Assembly: GCA_034698045.1 (NCBI GenBank)
Contig: JAQGAU010000168.1
Span: 1 to 36,483, forward strand
DNA length: 36,483 nt
Direction: 5' to 3'
Source: Paramacrobiotus richtersi
Taxonomy: Eukaryota > Tardigrada > Eutardigrada > Parachela > Macrobiotidae
A model generated the notes under the pieces. It saw only the letters and a list, made by a program, of their open reading frames with translations. It did not search any database and was not told the origin of the DNA. The position numbers and the translations under genes were made by a program. This document shows, one piece after another, positions 23,701 through 35,700 of the stretch (the first letter of the stretch is position 1; each line of letters starts with the position of its first letter).

Positions 23701-26700
23701 GTAAGTGCATGCATGTGCTGATTTCGATTGTCGATAGGATTTTTGTACAAGTCGCAGTTTAGGATTGATTAGTAGATGATTGAGAGATCAATTAGGAATT
23801 TGCTATGCTGCAGTATTAGGAGGTGTATCAGTATAATATTATATCGGACGAAAGTTTAACGTGCAGTCGTCTAAAACGTGACGTTCAATATAAACACGTG
23901 CTAATACCGACTTACATTAATTACTACCCAGAATTAAACGTTTACCATGTACAGCACATGTTAACGGCATCGTTTTCGCGTTATTGCGGTGTTAGTCTCT
24001 TATCATACTCTGTTAAGATTTGTTCCGTTCGTCAGTTTCTTCTGATTATTGTACTCCTAACTCGAGCGGGCTTTAGTTTCTTTGCACCGCGGTTACACAT
24101 GCAACTTCTTGGATAACATTTTGGTTCGCGATCTTCGATTTACGCATAATCCTTAAGCTTGCCTTCTTTCTTAGTAAGCTTTGCGTATTATTAACAGTTT
24201 TACAACTGTTCAGTTTGCTCGGTTTTTCATTCATTGCTGTAATTTCGTTTCGGGGCGTGGGATCGTATAGCACCATTTTATTTGTCCATACTTTACTTTA
24301 TTTAGCTAGTAATGGTACGTTGTCTAATACCTATTTCTTGGGTACAATTTGATCTGGTACGAATCTGTTTTGATACGAAAATGCGGCACGATTTGGACAT
24401 TGCGGAGGTTCCTTATTACATATTACAAAAATAATATCGTGGTACTTTTCAAATAACCTGAAATGAAACATGTTGGCCAATTTCGAAATATTCCAAGGCA
24501 ATAATTAATTTTACCATTGCGGAATGATGTCAGTGTCTGATATCTGTATTTGCGTAGATTTTAGGCGGGTTTTTTTCACTCGGTAAAATAACATGTTTTG
24601 AAGGAAAACAAAATAGTAAACTCGGTAGTCCAGAAATACATTTCCTGAAAAGTTAATCAGTGCTATTCTGGCGAACAAACGAAAAGTCAGACATTTTGAA
24701 AAAAGTTTACGGCTAAATTATTAAAAATTTCCTCATTTTAATCTTGAAAAAAAGTTGCTGCATGTGCCGGTCGAAATTTTGGTACTGACCATCGATAATG
24801 GGTATGTTCGTTAAACGATGCATAAAGTACTGTCAATTTCAAAATCAGCAGTATACTGATCTATTCTGCACTGTATATGTATTTGTGTGTTTCATTACAA
24901 ATATTTGAGCAAACTCTTTTTGTTCAACAGGCGGAATTCCAGCAGCTGCAAGAGTACCAATCATGTAAGTGTGTATATAAAATACCGCTAGAAACTTTAT
25001 AAATCTGTGAAATATATAATGGCAGTATTTTTATATAATCCTACAAAGACTGTGAAATATCGTAGATTTAAGACAAAACTTCTGTGCATTGTCATAAGTA
25101 TCGACGGAAGCCGTTGAAGCTAAAGGAGTTACTTATCTGAAAAGCAAGTATAAAGTACACCAAGCTGCATTGTTATGACAGTCAGAACATTATTAATACG
25201 TCAGCCAGATACATATCTGCAACTTCAGAAAGATCACCGTACATATATGTATGATATATGTACGGTGCATTTATGATGAAAGTTTCGAGAAGTTTGGATA
25301 AAAAGCCGAAACATTTGGGATAGAAATTGTGTCGAAATTTTTCGCCGCTATTGCGCAAGAGCCAGACAACATGCGCGTTCGAATACCATTTTTGAAATAC
25401 TCTTCAAAATTTCGGAAATACCTCCATGCTTAAAATGAGTCAGAGCCCCGTAAATGTCTATGTGTCTATGTGTTGTGGGGGAAGTTTCGAGAAATTTGAA
25501 TAAACGGTGAATTATTCGAACGAGAACTGTCTTTAATCTTTGCGCCGGTATTGCGCAATAACCGGACGGCTAGCTTGTGGAACGGTTTGTGTTTCATATA
25601 CCTTTCTTTAAACAAGAACTGTAGTATTATTTAAAACGCTGACCGGCGTTGTCTTTTGAAAAACTATGCTTTAGGTTGGAGATCTAAAATGTTCGAAATC
25701 ATGTTGAATTTATGTATTATTTGAAACAGATTCACCGAAAAAGCTCAAAGATGTTCTGGAAGAATTCAACGAGAACGGTATCCTTGCCAAATACAAAAAT
25801 GCCGATGAGGTAAGCTGGCAGTGCACCGTTGTAACACATCTCCGCTGCAATATCAGCACACCATTTGCACCAGCACACCGAAAATTACTGCCAATTTTCG
25901 AATCACACAACTAGCAATCTCTCCTGATTCTTCCACTGTGTTCGAAGATATTTTTGTCCAACATTACGATTCGTATGAAACAGACACTTGTACAGTGTTG
26001 ATTTCTAATGTGATTTAAATTGTGTGAAGACTATATTTTGCACGGCGCACCTGTTTATTAACCACGTTCCCTGCACCTAATGCTACCCGTGCCTGAGCTT
26101 GATTGTGGTAGTGATTCACCCCCCTATTCTGCACTAATATCTGCCTGCTGTACACGTTGTGCTCCCCTTGTTATGTGAATGTGTTCTCCTGTTGCGGCTT
26201 GTCTTGTAGCGCGACCCTCATGTCATGGTCAGTGGTGCTGGGTCTCTGCCGGTGCTGAAGGAGAATGTGATAAATGGCCACTCGGAGCATGATGTGCTGC
26301 TGTGTGATTATGAGACCGAGACCGCCCCGCATGTGCCTCGGGAGGGCGGGAGCACGCGGTCCCGTGCCGCGGTCTTGGCGCAGGCCCACCATACCATCCC
26401 CATCACTGACACCATCGACTTCCTCAATGAGATCGTATGTATGGCTTCGTTCCCCTGAGTTTCGCAGTTTTCTCTGAACGCAGTATAGGGGATTCTGTTG
26501 TACGACAGAGTAGGCTTCATACGGTGCCGTTAAGACTTGGGTGTCCTGTAGTTCAAGTGACTATGTTTCCCTGCGTGCAGTCTGAACCGATAAAGCAGAA
26601 TGCGGTATCTCTTTTGGTGGTCAAATGCAAGGATCCAGTATGCAATGCGAAAACGAATTGTGCGTGCTATTGCGCAATCCGCGGAGAAAGTTCAAACACA

Positions 26701-29700
26701 GACCGGTGTACCAACAGTCGTCGTTTGGATCTAATTCTGTATAAACTTGCACAAAAAATGCAGACGTAGAAGTGCATCAAGACGATTGCGAAAACCAGCT
26801 CTGCGGCGTTACTGTGGAATAATGATTCGCCCCCTAAAAGCCGGTCTAAATTCGTCACTGGTGGAACTGTAAGGTTCAAAGCGCGCGGTTCGTATTCGCA
26901 TTCATGCATGTTGGACCTTCCACGACCAGAAACAAAACCGCATTGTGTTTTATCGAATCAGGCTACGCGCACCAAACCTTCCTGGCGAAACATATATATA
27001 AAAACAACAGGTCACGCGCTTACGAGAGGGTTCTTACTTCTTTCTGGTACTGTCGATTGCTTTGTTGCCGCTTGAAACAAAGAGTTTATGCGAGGACGTC
27101 TCGTGTACTAGACTATTGTTTTATATTGCCGCTATGATCATGGAGTGACCGATTTCACGGTCGGATCGAAAGACCACCAACAACCGACATTTCGAAATCT
27201 TTCTATGGTAGTCCAGCCAAGTACCATTTCAAAAAATGTACGGAATAGTTTATAGTATACAATATTTGAAGTCCTCAGCTAACTGATTCTAAACTTCTTG
27301 CTTTCAACGTTTGAAAAATTTGAAAATCTGCATCGTGGAGACCAAAATGTTCGCCTCGTTTCCCGGCTTCGACCGATGCCTAGTACAGTACTATATGTAG
27401 AGTTAATTGTTCATAGCGGCAAAACAGGGGACAAACATCTTTGTAGGTAATACAATGAACAGTGGAAATGCAACGAATTAAATCTTAACGACACCGTAAT
27501 GCACCCTCTGGTCCATGCCGTAGATAGATTATCTTAAATAATAAATACATGGAGTATCATATCTAATAACGGAGTGGTCACTACACCTGCCATTCCATGC
27601 AGATGTGATCAAACACAAACGAAACCTCCCAAGGGTTTTCCCTGGAAATAAAGTTTTTTAAGAACACACAGTCTATGGTTATAGTGTACGTCATTAAATT
27701 GTCACTATACAGACATGAAAACTTCGGCTTTATAAGTTTTACTCGATCTCAGTGAAATAAACTGATGATTTGCGAGATCCATAGCGAAATTCTATATCTT
27801 TTGATGTTCGTAACATAATGATTATTGCGGTCTGTGTACCCACTATACAGTATACATCCAAATTATAAACACGACATCTCAGATTTGTTTATTGTTGCGT
27901 CAGCTTGTGATTCTATGTACAGATTCTAGTAAAATATAAAACAGATAACTAGGAGTACCCGACTACAAGCCAGCCGTTGCAAACTGTATGTGCAGTTGTT
28001 ATGCAATTATTCCTTTATCGCACGTGCAGTGATATGGTGGGCAATGGATACTTTAACTGAATTTCCATGTTGCATGTAAACTGGCAACTACGAAACGCAT
28101 TAATCGCATGCGTCAGATATAAACTCATTCACGTATACAACAAAAGCTAGCTAGACCAATGAAGTACTAACACGCTTGCCCAAAGTTGACCTTTGTCCAC
28201 CGCTCCCACAGACCATCGACTACGAGGGCTTCCAGTTGTTTATGAACACATACCTGGATGTGGAGGTGCCGGAGGAGTTATGCCGGCATCTCTTCCTGTC
28301 CTTTGTACGACGCCCCATGCCCCCCGGCCCCTCGCAGTCCAGCCTGCAGACGTCCTCCTACACCTTCCCCTTTTCCAAACCCAAATCCTTCTCCATCACC
28401 CCCGAGCAGAAACTCAAGGAGGTGTACTCCGCACCGCCCGGTTCCAATCAGCGATCCTCCCAGGTAAACCTTAAATTCGAGTACAGTTTTGACCAACAGC
28501 GAGGTTACTGTCTGTCTCGATTATTATCGGTAGAAATTATTTACTTTGACATAGAAACGATGATCTAATCCGGTGCAAGCTCTTTCGGTAAACTAAACAG
28601 TCGAGCAACTCTGTATGTATAGCAAAAAAATCATTAGCGCTTTTCGAAACTGTATTGCCATAACAATTAATACCGCTATATATAGTGAAGCCTAAAATCC
28701 GTCTATGCGCGTAAGGTTATGTTACAAAGTGCTTTTGAATATTGATTTACTTGATAATTTGCTACTTGAACCGCTACCGGTACCCTAAAGTTAGAGCCTC
28801 ACAATGGCATGTTTTTGAAAACATTTTATGTTAATGATAAGTGATATTGCTATATCACAGCACTGAGTAGTGTACCATGTTATATCAACTTATATACTGT
28901 CGAAAATTGCTCGTCAGTCTTCTAAATTCTTCGTTTTTGCAGGGCTCCATCTCGATGCAGTCCCCGCAGGAGGCAGAAGGCAGCGGCAAGTGGCATGAAC
29001 TGGCCAGTAAGATGCACGGCCTGGCCGAACGACTACAGAGTAACTTCCACCGGGGATCGGTGCAGAGTGGGTCGGATGATGCCCGGATACGGGCCGGCAG
29101 TGTGGGCAGTCATCCCTCGGTGACCATCACCCTCCCCGACCAGGAGGTGTCCGCGACGCAGAGTCCGACGAGGAACGCGCATCCGCTCAATAAGAAAACC
29201 AGCTCACGACAAAACAGTAAGGCAGTCTTTGTTTATGGTCAAATATCAATTTTGTCACCAGGCTAACAGAAACCTCGTAAAAATGTCAACGATACTAGAA
29301 TGATTGGTGTACCGGGTGATTCACGGCCGGTATGTAATCGTAGGCCTGGACCATGACCGCCTGATGCTAGAGCATCCCCGACTGAGTCAAGTGCGCCAGT
29401 CCATAACGGGTCTCCTGTTTAAAACGCACACCCAGGGTAGCCGGCTGTCCATCTCCAGCTTCCAGCAGACGATCGACATCCACACCGTCAAGGTATGTAT
29501 GTAGGCAATCCGAGTGGAGAACAATCATATTTATTCTGTTTGGACGAAGATTAATTGACATACATACCTAATCTAGCCTTGCAATAGCTGTACAAGTAAG
29601 TATACAGCTACAGTTAATAGTGCGTAAAATCTTCAAAATAATAAACCGACAGATAGTACAGTATAATAAGAAGTTCGTCCGAATCTAATGGTCGCTTACA

Positions 29701-32700
29701 ATTAGACGATAATTATTGTAAAGCCAATGTGAATTAAGATCCGGGTAAATTTGGAATACGTATTGGCAGCTGAAAACAACAACTAAAAAAATGAAAAAAA
29801 AATAAAAAAAATTTAAACAACAACCAAGCAGTTAAATAAAAACGTGGATAGAATGTTCTCTATAATCATTGAAAAATGACCACCGAAATGACAGCAAAGA
29901 TTAACTATGTAAAATTGTTTGGTCGAAATTCGATTAAAACGGAAGCAAAAATCTAGTTACTTAAAGTGTAAATTAGACAAATAATAAATACGGTAAAATA
30001 CCAATTACCAAACGATTGTAATACGTTGAACCTGGCGATCACATGGCTCTTATCATCCTTGTTGACCTTTCCCCGGTCCTTACCAACATATTACGAATCA
30101 TACGTGTATGAATCAAGCGGCGATAACAATCGCTTGCAAACCCTATACTTGTATATGACTCGATGTGAATGATTTCATAAGCAGCACACGGCAGTGTACA
30201 AATTGAATTAGCCAAGTAAAGTGTCAACAAATTACCATGGGGCGTAAGTGCTTCGCTAATACCCCAATGAGTAGTACAGAGTGTAGACCGGCGCACAAAG
30301 TGGTCAAAGACTCAAAGTGAAAAACGGATACATGTAGCGTATATTTGCACAGTTGCCAGGCCCTGAAACTAGCAATTCAATTGGTAGATAATGTGGAAAT
30401 TAGAATAATCAGCGATTTCTACAAGTAGACACGATTGTTCGGGGGGATCGCGGCCGGGTTATATTGAGGGATATGTCGTCATGGACGGGCAGTGTGTTAC
30501 GTTTCGTGGCGGGATAGGGTTGCGGGAGTTGTTTGTAGGGAAAGGAGCGGCGCAAGTTTTTGACTTTTTCCCGTTTAAATTTGTGACTAATTCGGATAAG
30601 AGCTGGGATATTACCATGGTAGCATCCGGACGAGGCGACGTATGTGTATCTCAACAGGTTTTTATTTTGACGAATTTTCACTCGAAAATAATTTTTAATA
30701 GCGTATTTATGAAATATAAAACAAATAATATAAAACATAACTTTTTATATAAAACATGATATTTTATAATAATGTGTAATGTTTATAAATTTATATTTTA
30801 TTAACTATTTTTTTGGGGAGACTTATTTGCTTCGATTGTCATTTTGAATGTTGATCTCTGATTCAAAATGTCTGAAACAGTGCTTTTGATTAATATTATT
30901 TATACTATTATTACGTTGACAGCTTTCGCAGAAAATTTAGAAAACTATGAATCCGTTCTGTAAATAAATCTATAGGTTTAGCGAACGTCAGGCTAATAAT
31001 TGTTGTGGACAATACTGAAAAGTTTTATATTTATTGTATGTATTTAAGATCCGCTACTTTCTCATCAGTAAACGGTATAAATTGTTTATTCGTTAGATCT
31101 GCGATGAAGAAGAACATGTGCGGTGAATCGTTTTCAAAATATACACGATTTTTACAACAGGGTTCTTATTCAGATAAAAACATAGGAAAGAATTATCGAA
31201 ATGCGCGTATTCCCGAGGCAGTAGTACTAACTAAGCAATTTTATTCGTTTGTTTTATACGTATTATTGCATTGTAAAAGTTCGATAAAAAATACAAACAC
31301 AAGATGAAATTTATGCAAATATGAAAAGATAATGTATCGGAATTATATGTATTCTTTATCTTTAAAGTATTTGTATTTTAGCTAGCATTTCGTATATTGA
31401 TTACGTAGATGTAGTATGTTTTTTGTTTGTATGAATTACCTTGTTTTGTTCACATATACTGATCGTATTTTATATTAATAGTAAGTCAATAATTTATTTT
31501 TATAGGTATCGCTGAAAGATATCGTATGTTATCTATCACTCCTGGAAGGCGGACGACCGGAAGATAAACTGGAATTTATGTTCCGCCTGTACGATAGCGA
31601 TGGGAATGGTGTCCTGGATAATCACGAGCTGGAATGTATTGTCAACCAGATGATGACTGTCGCCGAGTATCTCGGATGGGATGTCACCGAATTAAGGCCG
31701 GTAAGATTCCGCCGCTGATAAGAAAATTTTTCGTATATTTTTTATTCCTATTTTTTTTTTAATTTTTCAGTTTATTCAGATGAAATCTAGAAAATAATTC
31801 CTGTTTGTTTTTCTTATCTATATAAATGTGTTATTTATCGAAAAAATGTACTTGTAACTGAAACGTTTTCGTTGCACACAATCGCAGAAATTTAAGGGTT
31901 TTTTATCTTATTTGTATTTTAATTATTTCTTCTATGTTTATCGAGTACCGTATATCCGTTAATAAATATGTATATAATTCAAGAGATACCATACTTATTG
32001 GTGGTCCAATTATGAACAATATAAATCGAAAAACTGCAGAAATATTTAATATTTATCTTCATCTTTGTGTGGATGTTGCGTAGATTCTAAAGGAAATGAT
32101 GGTGGAAATTGATTACGATGGCGACGGATCGGTATCGTTGGACGAGTGGAAACGCGGCGGATTAACCACCATTCCCCTGTTGGTACTACTGGGACTGGAT
32201 ACGGTAAGCATTGGGCGACGTTAATTTAAATAAAATAAAAATAATGGATAACCGCACAGAAAGCCGAAAGAAACTGACGCAAACTGCAAAACAATATAAT
32301 AATATTTAAAATAAATATTATAATTATGAACCAAATGCTCTACATATATATAAAAAAATATATATATAAATAAATATATAACATATTCATATTATGATAT
32401 CTAATAATATATAAAAATAAATGCTCTTCATAAATAAATGTTTGTATACAATAAAACTACTGTACATCACATAAAATTAAAATCAGATGCATTTTAAATG
32501 TAAAACAAAAATTAAATACAATAAATAAAGTAATACAATTTACACAAAATATATACTGCAATAATCTAAATAAAATAAGAAATGAATGTAAATACAACGA
32601 ATACCAATAAATGCTGTCTATACCTTTCAACTTTAAAAACTATAAAACTAAAAACTATAAAACTTAAAAACTATAGAAACTATAAAACTTTAGCGGCCGA

Positions 32701-35700
32701 GTGAAACACGGAAAAATCCACCGCTGAGCGGGCGTAATCGCATAACTCACGCTTGATCGTAATCGCTGAGGCGAAGTATACCGATGACGTGTCGAAAACC
32801 GGCTTCCGTCATCATCCTCACAAAGAAACCATTAAACATTCTTTCTGTCTATGAACCCATAGAAAAAAGACAGTACATTCCAAGCAGCAAAACAATACAA
32901 CAAAAATAAACATACCGATCGCTGAAAACCCGAATAATTCGCCAACCACCGGGAAATCACGCACCGTACGCGGAAAGTACTTACAATTTTTATCCGTCGG
33001 TGCCGGCATGCGTTACGCGGTAGTCGGGTGATTTCGTAAACGTCTACTGCGGCGGAATATACGGCATTTGTTTGGGTGTTCTTCGAAGTGTGTGCGGCCA
33101 TGCCGCCTATGGGCAGATTCGTTCTTTAGGCTGTATAAAAGGGCTTATTAAAGTACGCATACAGTTTCCTGTTGGACGAGATTCTTGGGGGTTTTCGGAG
33201 AGTTTTCGCAACCCGTGCCGGTAGTTTTAAAAATGTCCTAGCATGAAGATTCCATATATTTCGTGGATTAATTATTCGATTGAATTTCCATATACAGCCA
33301 TGCGGATCCGGGTAAGAACACAATCTTGCTTTTTTTAAAATATTTTTTTACGAGCGACTTATCTTAAAAAAGCACTTTTCAGGACATTATTTAATCGATT
33401 AATATTAATTCGTGCTAAAAATCATTTTAAAATTTTGTTTAGTGATTCACCAAATAAAAAATAATGTTAAGCGATCGTTTTTTAGTACCCGTTTATATAC
33501 TTGCTCTGAAATCTTTCAGAGCTGTTTACCGTAAAATGCTCACGAGATTTTCAGAAATTCGGTGTTTTTAAATTGATTGCAATAATTTCCAATATAATTC
33601 AGTTCGGTAATAGGCAAATATGTAACATTCATTTTTTATCTAATGAAAAAAATCTTTTACGGGAAACCGCGTTCGCGGTTAAATTACAACTCTTTTACGA
33701 AGATTAATGAATGTTTCATTTAATTATAAATCAGTTGGTTTAGAATAATGTCGGTAAAAATTGTTAATCAAATGATTCGAAATAAAGTACTCGTACTTGT
33801 ACAATTATTTAGGAAAATATTTGGTACAATGCAACTAATCGAAGACAACAATAATGTGAATAAAATTATATATAAAAATACGAAAACCTACTGCCATTCA
33901 ATTATAATTGTAATTGTAGAAAATAAAATAGAAATATATAATAGAAATAATATAAAGTTCTGTCACAAATTTAACGGGAAAATAAAATGTAAAAAAATAA
34001 AATGCAAATAAATTTAATCTAGTAGACCAACATGACGTAGAACCCGCCGGTTTGCACGCTTGAACGGAAATCACCTGAAGAAAAGCCACAAAGTTATTTA
34101 ACGTCACTTCCCGCCGTGAAACCGTCTATCGCCTTCGTTAGCTTACTTATGTATCACATTCTATTGTCAGTTTACACAAAGTGAAACTGATAAGCGGTTT
34201 TCGCAAATTGTGGCCACCCGAGTTAAAAATCACGATAATTACGCGCCGGTACGAAAAATGACAAACCCCCTTGGATTACGAAAAGACTCCCACCCACCCA
34301 CCGGAGTGCAGTCAATAAATCATATCTAATCAGCAGAAAACGCGATAAGCTGCAAACACCCGGTAGAATGTGTACATAATGCGTTTTAACGTTGCACATC
34401 AGTGCAAACAGGATTTAGCAGTGCCTTCGAAACTAGTTTGGGTTGTAAAACTTGGTAGAGTAGATTTTCCACCTTGTGCGCAATTTTTACGGGGGTTTAT
34501 TAGTCAGTGCCGCTGGTCGGCTGGTAGAAGTTTTTGACATCGGCGTTGACTTTATATGAGGCTTATTTATCGTTCTTTTGCTTGGATTTGTTTTTGGATT
34601 TTATAATTGACGTCATAACATGATGTGCTGGAGAATTAGCGCTAGTAGTACGGAAACACTTCCCTATGCGGAATTTTTGGATAGCGAGAAGGAAGTACGT
34701 AGAATGGAATTTATTGTGATTTTTTTCATGTTTTTAATTTTGTATATTATTTTGGGAATTATTTGTTTTAGTTTGTTCGGTCAATGGAATTTTATTTCAG
34801 ATATATATGCTATATTTTCTTTTATACCGGGCAGGTTATTTCACAAATTGATTTCGTTATATTTTGGAATTTATTGTGATTTTTATGTTCTAGATTTTGT
34901 GTATTTATTTGTTTTGTTTTGTTAATTTCATTTTGTGTCATATATACACGCTATGTATTCTATTATACCATGCAGTTTATTTCCCCAGTTGACTTCATAC
35001 TTTTTTAGAATTTTATTTTATAGTTTTTATCATTGTGAGCGATTTTGATATGTCTCATTTTATAGTATGTTTTTTTGCATTATTTGACTGAATTATTAAT
35101 GTAGATTACGTCCGTTTTGCTTTCATGTTTTTTTCTTTTTTTGCAATGTATAACTTTGATTTGTACAAACAGATTATTTTATCATTATTTTTCTGTGCGA
35201 TAGTATAAACAACCTGTCATCTCATATGAAATCGCCTAAGGGAGACGTAAACCTTCTCACGCGCTATTCTAATGTCAACCACATTACCAATGCTTATTTT
35301 GGTCCAATAAATTACTAATCACACCGCATTTCTCATATGCTCTGTGTACAAAGTATATCCACGAAGAACTCTCTTCTCTCCAACAATACTCCGAAGTCGG
35401 CCGTGTTGTTAGTGGCCAGCGTGCGTGTGTTCAGATAGAAATCAGGTTTCTTTGACAGTTATGTTTATTCAGCGTATTCCGCCACTATACCTCGCGTTGA
35501 GACTTTGAGCACTTTGTGACAACGGGCCACTGGAAATCTTCCACCTGCTCCACAACTTTTGCGTCGGACACTGCCGCGCGCGCGCGTCATCACTATTCAC
35601 TCCACTTATGTAAATGCAACACGACATTCACAAAGTACACTGACAGGGCCCTGATCACGTTAGCAAACCTTGACCTTCAACCCTGTGACAAATGTGCTAG

